The translations under genes and the position numbers were made by a program. Positions 1 to 9,467 of a stretch of 64,000 bases of DNA are shown here, one piece after another; positions within the stretch are counted from its first letter, which is position 1; each line of letters begins with the position of its first letter. This DNA comes from Actinomyces faecalis (lineage in GTDB: Bacteria > Actinomycetota > Actinomycetes > Actinomycetales > Actinomycetaceae). The notes beneath the pieces were generated by a model. The model saw nothing but the letters and a program-made list of their open reading frames with translations. It had not been told where the DNA came from and ran no database searches. The stretch is taken from contig NZ_CP063418.1 in the NCBI RefSeq assembly GCF_013184985.2, positions 992,001-1,056,000 on the forward strand, read 5' to 3'.

Positions 1-2150
1 GCCTGCGCCGCCCCCAGGGCCTCCCACTCGTCCAGCAGGGAGGAGTCCACCGCGCGCACCAGGTTCCCCAGCCAGTCGATGAGGGCAGCGACCTCCTCGG
101 TGCGGTGCTCCTCGGGGACCACCTGGCGCAGCGCCCGGTAGGCGTCAGTGAGGTAGCGCAGGATGACGCCCTCGCTGCGGCCCAGCTCATAGCGTGAGAC
201 CAGGTCGGAGAAGGTCATCGCGGACTCCACCATGTCCCGCACCACGGACTTGGGATGCAGCTCGTACTCGGCGATCCAGGGGTTGGAATGCTTGTACATC
301 TCCAGCGCGGGAGCCAGGAGCTCGGTCAGGGGCTGGGGCCAGGTGACCTCCTCCAGCGCGGCCATGCGTTCGTCATAGTCCAGGCCCTCAGCCTTCATCG
401 CGGCGATCGCCTCGCCACGGGCCTGACGCTGCTGGGCATAGAGTAGGGGTCGCGGGTCGTCCAGAGTGGCCTCGACGACGCTGACGACGTCCACCGTGTG
501 CTCGGGGGAGTCCACGTCCAGCAGGTCCATGGCCGCCAGCGCGAAGGGGGCCAGAGGCTGGTTGAGAGCGAAGTCGTCAGGCAGGTCCACCGCCAGGCGA
601 AGGCGTGGGCGGCCGTCCGACCGGGCCTGGGCGGAGGAGACGTGGGCGAGCACCCCGGCCGTGCGCAGCGAGAGGTAGATGTCGATCGCACGGCGCACGT
701 GCTTGCGCCTCATCGCCTCGCTCTCGTGGACGCGTGAGAGCAGCTGGGCCATTGCTGCCACGGGATCGCCGTCGCGCTCCATGAGGTTCAAGACCATGGT
801 GGTCGTGACCTGGAACTGGCTCGTCATGGTCTCGGGCTGGGCGTCCCGCAGGCGCTCGAAGGTCTTGTCAGTCCAGTTGACCCGACCCTCGGGAGCAGCC
901 TTGCGCACGATCTTGCGGCGCTTGCGCTCGTCGTCGCCGGCCTTGGCCAGCGCCCTGGCGTTCTCGATCACGTGCTCGGGAGCCTGGACGACCACGTAGC
1001 CACGGGTGTCGAAGCCGGCGCGGCCCGCGCGGCCGGCGATCTGGTGGAACTCGCGCGCCGTGAGGTGGCGCTCCTTGGCGCCGTCGAACTTGACCAGGGA
1101 GGTGAGCACCACCGAGCGGATGGGGACGTTGATTCCAACCCCTAGGGTGTCCGTGCCGCAGATGACGCTCAGCAGGCCCTCACGCGCCAGGCGCTCGACC
1201 AGCCTGCGGTAGCGCGGAAGCATCCCGGCGTGGTGCACCCCGATGCCGGCACGCAGCAGGCGTGAGAGCGTGGCACCGAAACCTGGCCCGAACCGAAAGG
1301 AGCCTAGCGCCGCTGCCACCTCCTCCTTACGAGACTTGGGAACCAGGTCCACGCTGAGCAGCGAGGTGGCCCGCTCGATCGCCTCCTTCTGGGAGAAGTG
1401 GACGACGTAGACCGGAGCCTTGTGCTGCTGGACCAGGCGCTGGAGCAGCTCGCCGATCGGCTCGACGACGTACTCCATCTCCAGGGGCACCGGTCGCTCG
1501 GCGCCCTCGATGACGGCGACCTCCCGACCGCTGCGCTCCTTCATGTCTGTCACGAAGAAGCTCACGTCTCCCAGCGTGGCCGACAGCAGCACCATCTGGG
1601 CCTGAGGCAGCTCCAGCAGCGGGACCTGCCAGGCCCAGCCGCGCTGAGGATCGGCGTAGTAGTGGAACTCGTCCATGATGACGCAGTCCACGTCCATGGC
1701 CTCGCCCTCGCGCAGGGACTGGTTGGCGAGGATCTCCGCCGTGCAGCAGATGATGGGGGCGCCCGCGTTGATGGAGGAGTCACCGGTGACCATGCCGACG
1801 TTGTCCGCGCCGAACAGACCGATGAGCTCGAAGAACTTCTCACTCACGAGCGCCTTGAGGGGGGCGGTGTAGTAGGAGCGGCCTCCCCGGGCCAGTGAGG
1901 CGGTGTGGGCCGCCAGCGCGATCATGGACTTGCCCGAGCCCGTGGGGGTCGCGGCGATGACGTGGCGCCCGTCCAGGATCTGGCTCAGTGCCTCGTCCTG
2001 GTGGGGGTAGAGCGGGCGTCCGGTCTCCTCGGCCCACTGGCTGAAGGCCAGGTAGATCTCCTCCGGCTGGGGGACGTAGTCCGGGTCCGAGGCCGGGATG
2101 AGGGAGTCGAGCAGGGCGTTGAGGGCCGGCGTCGCGCTGGAGGAGGACAT
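1..2150 (-). CDS. DEAD/DEAH-box RNA helicase with DUF3516 domain (C-terminus beyond window)
   Basis: Superfamily 2 helicase, probably acting on RNA in the cytoplasm. The reading frame is open across the left edge, so the last part is missing and about 716 residues are visible. Motifs run in order: ATPTGSGKS (Walker A, about residues 67-75), DEFH (about 160) and SAT (about 190). The part nearest the window edge reads as the conserved helical DUF3516 region, with ILRYLTDAYRALRQ and LVRAVDSSLLDEWE. The chosen ATG gives the N-terminus MSSSSATPAL and has GGGAG about 10 nt upstream; an ATG 8 nt further upstream is out of frame. It is divergent from the symporter cluster. DUF3516 helicases are common in Actinobacteria and are distinct from the HelY/DSHCT type. 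The family assignment is firm; the substrate is unknown. Confidence 0.88.
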   Translation of the reverse strand, partial: MSSSSATPALNALLDSLIPASDPDYVPQPEEIYLAFSQWAEETGRPLYPHQDEALSQILDGRHVIAATPTGSGKSMIALAAHTASLARGGRSYYTAPLKALVSEKFFELIGLFGADNVGMVTGDSSINAGAPIICCTAEILANQSLREGEAMDVDCVIMDEFHYYADPQRGWAWQVPLLELPQAQMVLLSATLGDVSFFVTDMKERSGREVAVIEGAERPVPLEMEYVVEPIGELLQRLVQQHKAPVYVVHFSQKEAIERATSLLSVDLVPKSRKEEVAAALGSFRFGPGFGATLSRLLRAGIGVHHAGMLPRYRRLVERLAREGLLSVICGTDTLGVGINVPIRSVVLTSLVKFDGAKERHLTAREFHQIAGRAGRAGFDTRGYVVVQAPEHVIENARALAKAGDDERKRRKIVRKAAPEGRVNWTDKTFERLRDAQPETMTSQFQVTTTMVLNLMERDGDPVAAMAQLLSRVHESEAMRRKHVRRAIDIYLSLRTAGVLAHVSSAQARSDGRPRLRLAVDLPDDFALNQPLAPFALAAMDLLDVDSPEHTVDVVSVVEATLDDPRPLLYAQQRQARGEAIAAMKAEGLDYDERMAALEEVTWPQPLTELLAPALEMYKHSNPWIAEYELHPKSVVRDMVESAMTFSDLVSRYELGRSEGVILRYLTDAYRALRQVVPEEHRTEEVAALIDWLGNLVRAVDSSLLDEWEALGAAQ

Positions 2151-2346
2151 GCCGCCATGCTCCCACAGCCCACTGACACGGACTCGTGGCCTCGGGGCCC
2201 TGGCTCGTACCTCTCGCGATCCGGGGCGTCTGACAGACAGAGAACATGTCCACCTATCGGGCAGCATGCGGACAGATAAGAGTATCCAGCCCGGATTGTG
2301 AGACTATGCGCGGCGTTCCCATCCCCATCACCGAAGGCCCGAGATC

Positions 2347-3849
2347 ATGGACGCCCTCGCAGCCACTCTCCTGAATGTTGCCGACTGGATCACAGCCCAC
2401 ATCACCATGTGGGTCCTCATCGCTACCGGCCTGTTCCTCACCGTCGTCACCCGCGGGGTGCAGATCAGGCTCCTGCCCGAGATGGTCAAGCGGGTCCTTG
2501 GCTCCCGCTCCGGTGCTCAGGGCGGAATCTCCTCCTTCCAGGCCTTCGCTATCTCCCTGGCAGCGCGCGTGGGCATCGGCAACGTCTTCGGTGTGGCCGC
2601 AGCCCTGCTCATGGGTGGCCCCGGCGCCATCTTCTGGATGTGGGTCGTGGCGCTGGTGGGTATGGCCACCGCCTTCTTTGAGGCCACGCTCGCCCAGGTC
2701 TTCAAGATCCGCGCCGCTGACGGCTCCTTCCGCGGCGGCCCAGCCTTCTACATGGCCCGCGGGATGAGGAACAAGACACTGGCCGGAGTCTTCGCCGTCA
2801 TCACGCTTATCACCTGCGGCTTCATCATCACCTCGGTGCAGTCCAACGCTGTGGCTGGCACGCTCGTGGCTGCCTTCGGAGGCTCCCACAACTCCCCGCT
2901 GCCCGGATTCGGTGGGCTCACCGGCGCCCAGCTCGTGGTAGCGGCCCTGGTCTTCTTCCTCACCGCCATCGTCGTCTTCGGCGGCATCCGGGCCGTGGCC
3001 CGGGTGACGGAGTGGATGGCGCCAGTCATGGCGATGATCTACGTAGTGCTCGTCGCCATCATCTGCCTGACCAACCTCACCGAGTTCGCCCGCGTCATCA
3101 GCTGGATCTTCTCCTCAGCCTTCGCCCCCGAGCCGCTGGTGGGGGGCCTGGGTGGAGGGATCCTGGCCGCCGTCGTCAACGGCACCAAGCGCGGCCTGTT
3201 CTCCAACGAGGCCGGACAGGGTACCGCCCCCAACGCCGCGGCTACGGCCACCGTCTCCCACCCCGTCCAGCAGGGGCTCATCCAGTCCCTGGGCGTCTTC
3301 ATCGACACGGTGGTCGTGTGCACCGCCACCGCCTTCGTCATCCTCATCTCCGGTCCCGAGACCTGGACCTCACCCGAGGCCAACCCGGCCACGCTGACCA
3401 CCCTGGCCATCTCCCACGGCCTGGGCGGCTGGACGGTCCTGCCGATGGCCGTCCTCATCTTCGTCCTGGCCTACTCCTCGATCATCGCCGCCTACGTCTA
3501 CTCCGACGTCAACATGTCCTACCTGACAGGCGGCAAGAAGTGGGCCAGCTGGCTCGTGCGCGTGGTCTCAGCCGTCTCGGCCACGGCCGGTGCGGTGCTG
3601 AGCCTGGACGTGGTGTGGAACGCCGTCGACATCGCCATGGCCGTGATGACGTTGACCAACCTCGTGGCCCTCGTCTGCCTCTTCCGCTGGGGCACCGGCG
3701 CGCTGCGCGACTACGAGGCGCAGCGCAAGGCCGGCGTGGCCGAGCCGGTCTTCGTGGGAGTGAGCAACCCGCACCTGCCCGGCGACGTCCCCGGTGACGT
3801 CTGGGCCCCGGACACTGCCCGGAGCGCGACGACGGCGGAGGCCCGCTGA
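2347..3849 (+). CDS. Alanine/glycine:cation symporter (AGCS family), paralogue 1
   Basis: Sodium- or proton-coupled symporter for small neutral amino acids (alanine, glycine), 500 aa, with about ten hydrophobic segments. Family signatures are clear: GGISSFQAFAISLAARVGIG near residue 59, and RGLFSNEAGQGTAPNA near residue 284 followed by HPVQQG and GVFIDT. A conserved tail motif, NPHLPGDVPGDVW, recurs in slightly changed form in all four paralogues here. It is the first gene of a run of three packed genes: its TGA overlaps the next ATG (TGATG). An AAGG-containing stretch precedes the ATG, and no leaderless-type hexamer is seen, so this gene probably has a 5' leader. Confidence 0.95.
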   Translation: MDALAATLLNVADWITAHITMWVLIATGLFLTVVTRGVQIRLLPEMVKRVLGSRSGAQGGISSFQAFAISLAARVGIGNVFGVAAALLMGGPGAIFWMWVVALVGMATAFFEATLAQVFKIRAADGSFRGGPAFYMARGMRNKTLAGVFAVITLITCGFIITSVQSNAVAGTLVAAFGGSHNSPLPGFGGLTGAQLVVAALVFFLTAIVVFGGIRAVARVTEWMAPVMAMIYVVLVAIICLTNLTEFARVISWIFSSAFAPEPLVGGLGGGILAAVVNGTKRGLFSNEAGQGTAPNAAATATVSHPVQQGLIQSLGVFIDTVVVCTATAFVILISGPETWTSPEANPATLTTLAISHGLGGWTVLPMAVLIFVLAYSSIIAAYVYSDVNMSYLTGGKKWASWLVRVVSAVSATAGAVLSLDVVWNAVDIAMAVMTLTNLVALVCLFRWGTGALRDYEAQRKAGVAEPVFVGVSNPHLPGDVPGDVWAPDTARSATTAEAR

Positions 3850-5393
3850 TGACGACCCTCACCACCGCCGGACTCGTCCTGTCCCGTCCCACCTGGTCGA
3901 CTGCGGACCTGGAGACCACTCTCAACAAGGTCGACGACCTCTTCTACACCTACGTCCTGGCCGTGCTGCTGGTGGGCGTGGGTCTGTACCTCACCATCCG
4001 TACCCGCGGGGTCCAGGTCCGTCACTTCGGCACCATGATCCGCTCCATCACGCACTCGCGCTCCGGGGCGGAGGGAGGCATCTCCTCCTTCCAGGCCTTC
4101 GCCGTCGGACTCGCCGCCCGTGTGGGCATTGGCAACGTGGCGGGCGTGGCGCTCGCCGTCGTCGCCGGTGGCCCTGGGGCCTTGTTCTGGATGTGGCTGG
4201 TGGCGCTGATCGGCATGTCTACCAGCTTCGTGGAGTCCACGCTCGCCCAGGTCTTCAAGGAGCGTGGGCGTGACTTCACCTACAAGGGTGGTCCAGCCTA
4301 CTACATCAAGAACGGCCTGCACTCACGCCTATGGGGCTCGATCTTCGCTGCCATGTGCATCATCAGCGTGGGCGTGACAGTGGTCATGGTCCAGACCAAC
4401 GCCCTGGCCGGCGTCGTCAACGCGACGGTGCCGGAGGTGGCGCCCTGGATGGTGGGGGTGGCCCTGGTGCTGCTGACCGGCCCGATCGTCCTGGGCGGGC
4501 TGAAGTCCGTGGCGCGGGTGACCGAGTGGGTGGCCCCGGTCATGGCGCTGCTCTACGTGCTCATGACCGTCGTCGTCATCATCATGAATATCGGTGAGGT
4601 CCCTGCGGTCCTGTCCGCGATCGTGCGCGGCGCCTTCGGAACCGACCAGGCGCTGTTCGGTGTCTCGGGCGGGGTCCTGGCCGCCGTCCTCAATGGTGTG
4701 CGCCGTGGCCTGTTCTCCAACGAGGCGGGTCTGGGAACCGTCCCCAACGCCGCAGGCACCGCCACCGTCTCCCACCCGGTGCGGCAGGGACTCATTCAGT
4801 CCTTCGGCGTCTTCGTGGACACCATCCTTGTCTGTACGGCCACGGGTCTGCTCATCCTGCTGGCCACCGACACCTACCAGCCGGGCAGGGAGGACCTCGT
4901 GGGTGCGGTCCTCACCCAGCAGTCCGTCGTCGAGCACCTGGGGGGCTGGACCACCTGGCCCATGGTCGTCCTCATCTTCGTCCTGGTCCTGTCCACCGTG
5001 CTGGGCTGCTACTCCTACTCCCAGGTCAACGTGAGCTTCCTGGGCGGCGAGCGCCGGGCGGAGCAGGCCTTCGGCGTGCTGCTGACCGCCGCCGCCTTCG
5101 CCGGAACGGTGCTCACCCTGCCGATCGTGTGGGCCCTGACCGACATCGCGCTGGGGATCCTGGGGGTCATCAACCTCGTGGCCATCGTGCGGCTTGGGCC
5201 CTGGGCACTGGGGGCCCTGCGCGACTTCGAGGCGCAGCGCAGGGCCGGCGTGTCCGAGCCCGTCTTCAACGGGCACGGCAACTCCTTCCTGCCAGGTGAC
5301 ACGGTCGACGGCGTGTGGGACAGGGCGCCTGCCTCCCACCCTGCCGACGGCGCAGCAGCCACCGGCTCGGACCACCTCACGCGGGAGGCCTGA
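3849..5393 (+). CDS. Alanine/glycine:cation symporter (AGCS family), paralogue 2
   Basis: Second member of the AGCS cluster, 514 aa, with the same topology as paralogue 1. It has GGISSFQAFAVGLAARVGIG near residue 76, RRGLFSNEAGLGTVPNA near 287, and the C-terminal NSFLPGDTVDGVW version of the shared tail. Its ATG overlaps the stop of paralogue 1 (TGATG), so translation is probably coupled. The N-terminus is about 17 residues longer than in paralogues 1 and 3. Substrate differences between the copies cannot be read from sequence; alanine, glycine or serine are possible. Confidence 0.95.
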   Translation: MTTLTTAGLVLSRPTWSTADLETTLNKVDDLFYTYVLAVLLVGVGLYLTIRTRGVQVRHFGTMIRSITHSRSGAEGGISSFQAFAVGLAARVGIGNVAGVALAVVAGGPGALFWMWLVALIGMSTSFVESTLAQVFKERGRDFTYKGGPAYYIKNGLHSRLWGSIFAAMCIISVGVTVVMVQTNALAGVVNATVPEVAPWMVGVALVLLTGPIVLGGLKSVARVTEWVAPVMALLYVLMTVVVIIMNIGEVPAVLSAIVRGAFGTDQALFGVSGGVLAAVLNGVRRGLFSNEAGLGTVPNAAGTATVSHPVRQGLIQSFGVFVDTILVCTATGLLILLATDTYQPGREDLVGAVLTQQSVVEHLGGWTTWPMVVLIFVLVLSTVLGCYSYSQVNVSFLGGERRAEQAFGVLLTAAAFAGTVLTLPIVWALTDIALGILGVINLVAIVRLGPWALGALRDFEAQRRAGVSEPVFNGHGNSFLPGDTVDGVWDRAPASHPADGAAATGSDHLTREA

Positions 5394-5396
5394 GCC

Positions 5397-6863
5397 ATGG
5401 AGGTCCTCAACTCGTTCCTTGGCACGGTGTCGAACTGGCTGTTCGGCGTCGTCCTCATCTGGCTCCTCATCGGGGTCGGCCTGTTCTTCACGATCACCAC
5501 CCGTGGCGTGCAGCTGCGCCACCTGGGATCGATCGTGCGCGCCGTGGTCGGGTCGCGCTCCGGGGCTGAGGGAGGGATCTCCTCCTTCCAGGCCTTCGCG
5601 GTGGGACTGGCCTGTCGTGTGGGCACCGGCAACATCGTCGGAGTGGCGCTGGCCCTCGTGCTCGGCGGTCCAGGGGCCGTGTTCTGGATGTGGGTGGTGG
5701 CCCTGGTGGGCACTGCGACCGCCTTCGCCGAGGCCAGCCTCGGCCAGCTCTTCAAGGTCCGTCGTGGTGACGGCACCTTCCGCGGCGGTCCGGCCTACTA
5801 CCTGGCGCGCGGCCTGCACCTGCCAGTGGTCGGCGGCGTCTTCGCCGTCGTCTTCATGGTGGCCAACGGCCTGGCGATGCCCATGGTGCAGGCCAACGCC
5901 ATGACCGCCGCCCTCGGCTCGGCGGCAGGCGTGGGCCCGTGGTGGGGCGCCGCGATCGTCGCCCTGCTCGTGGCGCCGGTGCTGCTGGGCGGCCTGCGAT
6001 CCATCGCCCGGGTCACCGAGTGGATGGCCCCGCTCATGGCGATCGTCTACCTCGTGCTCGTGGTCGTCGTCATCGTCACCCACCCTGCCCAGGCCGTCAC
6101 CGCCTTCGGACAGATCCTCGCTGGCGCCTTCGAGCTGCGTGCGGGCCTGGGCGGCGTGGCTGGCGGGCTGACCGCGGCCGTGCTCAACGGAGTGCGTCGT
6201 GGCCTGTTCTCCAACGAGGCGGGCCTGGGCGGCGCCGCCTGCGCGGCCGGTTCGGCGACCGTCGCCCACCCGGCTCAGCAGGGCTTCATCCAGGCCTTCG
6301 GGGTTCTGGTGGACACCTTGCTCGTGTGCACGGCCACGGCCCTGGTGATCCTCATCGCCGGCGTGAACGACCCCGCGGTCTACACCCCGGGTGTCACCGG
6401 AGCTGAGAGCACGGACGTCTCCGGGACCCTGACCCAGACCGCGATCGCCTCGACGCTGGGGGAGTGGACCGCCTGGCCCATGACCGTGCTCATCATCGTG
6501 CTGGCCTACTCCACGATCCTGGGAGCCTTCTCCTACGCGGAGGTCTGCCTGGACTTCCTCAACCGCAGGACCTGGGTGACCACGGCGCTGCGGGTCGGTG
6601 CTGTGGCCTGCACCTTCATCGGTGGCGGCGCGGCCCTGACGACCGTGTGGACGCTGGCGGACGTGCTGCTGGGAGTCGGCGCCTGCCTCAACCTGGTCGG
6701 CATTGTGGCCCTGTGGAAGTGGGTGGCCGGCATGCTGCGCGACTGGGAGGCCCAGCGCGCGCAGCGTCCTGAGGAGACTCCGAGCTTCGTGGCGACGGGT
6801 AACGCCTACCTGCCTGGCCCGCTGCCGGGGGACGTGTGGACGGAGCCTGGTCAGGCCTCGTGA
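5397..6863 (+). CDS. Alanine/glycine:cation symporter (AGCS family), paralogue 3
   Basis: Third AGCS paralogue, 488 aa, starting 3 nt after the stop of paralogue 2 and so co-transcribed with it. GGISSFQAFAVGLACRVGTG lies near residue 59 and RRGLFSNEAGLGGAACAAGS near residue 270. In the second motif the usual (S/T)(A/V)PNA is replaced by GAACAA, and AHPAQQG replaces SHPV(R/Q)QG. This is the most divergent copy in the substrate/cation-binding region, so it may have a different substrate. The tail motif NAYLPGPLPGDVW is kept. Confidence 0.94.
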   Translation: MEVLNSFLGTVSNWLFGVVLIWLLIGVGLFFTITTRGVQLRHLGSIVRAVVGSRSGAEGGISSFQAFAVGLACRVGTGNIVGVALALVLGGPGAVFWMWVVALVGTATAFAEASLGQLFKVRRGDGTFRGGPAYYLARGLHLPVVGGVFAVVFMVANGLAMPMVQANAMTAALGSAAGVGPWWGAAIVALLVAPVLLGGLRSIARVTEWMAPLMAIVYLVLVVVVIVTHPAQAVTAFGQILAGAFELRAGLGGVAGGLTAAVLNGVRRGLFSNEAGLGGAACAAGSATVAHPAQQGFIQAFGVLVDTLLVCTATALVILIAGVNDPAVYTPGVTGAESTDVSGTLTQTAIASTLGEWTAWPMTVLIIVLAYSTILGAFSYAEVCLDFLNRRTWVTTALRVGAVACTFIGGGAALTTVWTLADVLLGVGACLNLVGIVALWKWVAGMLRDWEAQRAQRPEETPSFVATGNAYLPGPLPGDVWTEPGQAS

Positions 6864-6942
6864 CGTGCGGGACAGGCAAGGGTCCCCGCCGCGTGTCATC
6901 TGCCTGAAACATGTGGGGAACCAGCCGGTTACCGCTGATCCC

Positions 6943-6948
6943 TAGCCT
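6943..6948 (+). promoter_or_regulatory. Leaderless-type -10 for symporter paralogue 4
   Basis: TAGCCT ends 8 nt before the GTG at 6957. The spacing puts the transcription start at or next to the start codon, which supports both the GTG start and independent transcription of this fourth copy. Confidence 0.5.
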
Positions 6949-6956
6949 CCCACGGC

Positions 6957-8468
6957 GTGTTGACCTCCTCCTTCCCGACTCTCCTGGCCACAGTCGGAAC
7001 CGCTGTGCGTACCGGCGCGCTGGACTCTGCCGCCGACACCCTGGCGACGGTCTCCGACCGCTTCTACGGAGGTTTCCTCGCCTGGGCACTGATCGCCGTC
7101 GGCCTGTACCTCACGCTGCGCACCCGCGGTGTCCAGTTCCGCCTCTTCGGTGCCATGCTGCGGGAGGTGGGTGGCTCGCGCTCCAGCGCGGACGACCACG
7201 AGGGAGGGATCTCCTCCTTCCAGGCCTTTGCCATTGGCCTGGCCTCGCGCGTGGGAACCGGCAACATCGTCGGCGTGGCACTGGCCATCACGATAGGTGG
7301 GCCAGGCGCTGTGTTCTGGATGTGGGTCGTGGCGCTGGTGGGGATGGCCACTGGCTTCGTGGAGTCGACGCTCGCCCAGGTCTTCAAGGTCCGTCACTCT
7401 GACGGCACCTTCCGTGGGGGACCTGCCTACTACATCTCGCGTGGCCTCGGCTCGCGGCGCTGGGGCGCGGTCTTCGCCGTCATCATCACCTTCGTCTTCG
7501 GCTTCGCCTACGAGGCCACCCAGGCCAACACGATCTCGACGATGGTCCAGGACACCTTTGACGTCAGCCCCTGGGTCACGGCCGTGGTCCTCGTGCTGAT
7601 CACCGCCCCGATCGTCTTCAAGGGCATCCGTCGTGTCGCACGCGTCGCGGAGTGGATGGCTCCGCTCATGGCCGGGGTCTACGCCCTGATCGCCCTGGTG
7701 ATCCTGGTGAGGAACCTGGGGGCGATCCCCATGGCGCTGCGCGAGATCGTTGAGGGGGCGTTTGGCCTGAACCAGACCTTTGCCGGGCTCGCCGGTGGCT
7801 TCTACGCGGCCATGATCAACGGCGTGCGCCGCGGCCTGTTCTCCAACGAGGCCGGCGAGGGCTCGGTGCCCAACGCCGCTGCGACCGCGACCACCTCCCA
7901 CCCGGTGCGTCAGGGCTTCATCCAGTCCCTCGGCGTCTTCGTGGACACGCTCGTGGTGTGTACGGCTACCGCCCTCATCGTCCTGCTCTCAGGCGTCTAC
8001 GACCCGGCGACGGCGCAGGCTGAGGGCGCCTCGACGCTGACCAGCGCGTCGGTCGCCTCCCAGCTGGGTGACTGGGCGCAGTACCTCATGGTGGTCATCG
8101 TCTTCGTCTTCGCCTACTCCTCGCTGCTGGGCAACTACACCTACGCCGAGGTCAACATGGACTTCCTGCTGCGCGGGCGCTCCCAGCACTACGGCCTGCG
8201 CACGGTGATCCTCGTGGCGACCTTCGTCGGCGCGATCTCCTCGCTGACCTTCGTCTGGAACCTGGCTGACATCGCCATGGGAGTCATGGCGGTGATCAAC
8301 ATCATCGCGATCGTGCTGCTGGGCAGGTGGTGCTTCGGCGTGCTGCGCGACTGGGAGGCGCAGCGCAAGGCGCTGGCGGCCGGCGAGATCGAGGAGATCC
8401 GGTTCGTGGCCACGAACAACCCCTACCTGCCTGGTGAGCTGCCGGGTGATGTGTGGAGCGGGCGCTAG
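6957..8468 (+). CDS. Alanine/glycine:cation symporter (AGCS family), paralogue 4
   Basis: Fourth AGCS paralogue, 503 aa, separated from the third by 93 nt. The GTG start has no Shine-Dalgarno sequence but sits behind a TAGCCT hexamer, as expected for a leaderless mRNA. GGISSFQAFAIGLASRVGTG lies near residue 82, with a short insert (SSADDHE) just before it. RRGLFSNEAGEGSVPNA lies near residue 294, and the tail is NPYLPGELPGDVW. Its TAG stop is the first half of the TAGGCT promoter hexamer of the next gene. Confidence 0.95.
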   Translation: MLTSSFPTLLATVGTAVRTGALDSAADTLATVSDRFYGGFLAWALIAVGLYLTLRTRGVQFRLFGAMLREVGGSRSSADDHEGGISSFQAFAIGLASRVGTGNIVGVALAITIGGPGAVFWMWVVALVGMATGFVESTLAQVFKVRHSDGTFRGGPAYYISRGLGSRRWGAVFAVIITFVFGFAYEATQANTISTMVQDTFDVSPWVTAVVLVLITAPIVFKGIRRVARVAEWMAPLMAGVYALIALVILVRNLGAIPMALREIVEGAFGLNQTFAGLAGGFYAAMINGVRRGLFSNEAGEGSVPNAAATATTSHPVRQGFIQSLGVFVDTLVVCTATALIVLLSGVYDPATAQAEGASTLTSASVASQLGDWAQYLMVVIVFVFAYSSLLGNYTYAEVNMDFLLRGRSQHYGLRTVILVATFVGAISSLTFVWNLADIAMGVMAVINIIAIVLLGRWCFGVLRDWEAQRKALAAGEIEEIRFVATNNPYLPGELPGDVWSGR

Positions 8469-8471
8469 GCT
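8466..8471 (+). promoter_or_regulatory. Leaderless-type -10 for FAH-family gene
   Basis: TAGGCT ends 6 nt before the ATG at 8478 and begins with the TAG stop codon of the upstream symporter gene. A typical TAnnnT position for leaderless transcription. Confidence 0.55.
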
Positions 8472-8477
8472 CACGCC

Positions 8478-9308
8478 ATGAAGATCGCGCGCTTTGCCAC
8501 CGGGGACGAGATCCGTTACGGCATCGTCGAGGGCCTGCCTGCTGACGACGTCGTTCCCTCCGGGGAGTCCGACGCCCGGCTCGTCGTCCTCAAGGGCGAC
8601 CCCCTCTACAGCGTCCCGCAGGCCACCGGCGAGGTGGTCCGGCTGGCTGACGCCCGGCTGCTCTCACCGGTAATCCCCCGCTCAAAGGTGGTGGGTATCG
8701 GCAAGAACTACGCTGCCCACGCTGCTGAGATGGGCGGCGCGGCTCCTGCTGAGCCCATCGTCTTCCTCAAGCCCAACACCTCGGTGGTCGGCCCGGACGT
8801 GCCGATCGTGCTTCCCCCCTGGTCCGAGGAGGTCCACTACGAGGCTGAGCTCGCCGTCGTCATCAAGTCCCTGGCCAAGGACGTCTCCGCACTGGACGCC
8901 GAGCGCGTCATCCTCGGCTACACCGTGGCCAACGACGTCTCCGCCCGCGACGCCCAGCGCTCTGACGCGACCTGGGCGCGTGCCAAGGGCTTCGACACCT
9001 CCTGCCCGCTCGGCCCGTGGATCGAGGTCCCCGAGCCTGCTGCCGCAGCCGAGGCAGGCTTCGACCCGGCCGACGCCGTGGTACGGGCTCGGGTGGACGG
9101 CCAGGTGGCCCAGGAGGGGACGACGGCGGACATGATCACCTCCGTCCCCGAGCTCATCTCCTACGTCTCCTCGCTCTTCACCCTCCTGCCCGGTGACGTC
9201 GTCCTCACGGGCACACCGGCCGGTGTCGGAGAGATCCGCGCGGGGCAGCGCGTCGAGGTCGAGGTCGAGGGGATCGGCGGCTTCGGCAACCCCGTGGTGC
9301 GCCGCTGA
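8478..9308 (+). CDS. Fumarylacetoacetate hydrolase (FAH) family protein
   Basis: FAH-superfamily enzyme, 276 aa, cleaving or decarboxylating a 2-oxo or 2-hydroxy-dienoic acid with a divalent metal. Typical features are GKNYAAHAAEMG near residue 75, the metal-ligand stretch VHYEAELAVVI near 119, YTVANDVSARD near 150, and GDVVLTGTPAGVG near the C-terminus. In many Actinobacteria such a gene lies directly upstream of gltX, as it nearly does here, with malY between. The exact substrate cannot be told from sequence; 2-hydroxyhepta-2,4-diene-1,7-dioate isomerase and acylpyruvase annotations are both common for this group. Confidence 0.9.
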   Translation: MKIARFATGDEIRYGIVEGLPADDVVPSGESDARLVVLKGDPLYSVPQATGEVVRLADARLLSPVIPRSKVVGIGKNYAAHAAEMGGAAPAEPIVFLKPNTSVVGPDVPIVLPPWSEEVHYEAELAVVIKSLAKDVSALDAERVILGYTVANDVSARDAQRSDATWARAKGFDTSCPLGPWIEVPEPAAAAEAGFDPADAVVRARVDGQVAQEGTTADMITSVPELISYVSSLFTLLPGDVVLTGTPAGVGEIRAGQRVEVEVEGIGGFGNPVVRR

Positions 9309-9390
9309 CGAGAGCGCGCTGCGGCCACCGGCGAGCAGCCGCAAGACGGTTCCCGGCGGCCGCACCTGCAGGACTGCCTACCGCTAGGTA

Positions 9391-9418
9391 CTGACCTCAG
9401 GCACGTCGGTCAGGTCAG
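9391..9418. terminator. Weak stem-loop between convergent FAH and malY genes
   Basis: CTGACCT pairs with AGGTCAG (7 bp) around a 14-nt loop. No T-tract follows. The position between two convergent genes is the main support. Confidence 0.35.
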
Positions 9419-9467
9419 CCGTCCTCGGGATCGGACAGACCGGACGGGACAGGACGCAGGAGAGCGG

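Noticed and set aside
2151..2346. Possible glycine riboswitch upstream of the first symporter
   Set aside because: A fragment ACCGAAGG is present, but the paired helices and second conserved core of the glycine aptamer are not recognisable. The region upstream of gcvP was also read and showed none.
4329..6899. 856-codon open frame on the minus strand opposite the symporters
   Set aside because: It is the high-G+C shadow of symporter paralogues 2 and 3. Composition is His/Asp/Gly/Arg-rich without any domain, while the plus-strand frames carry all AGCS motifs.
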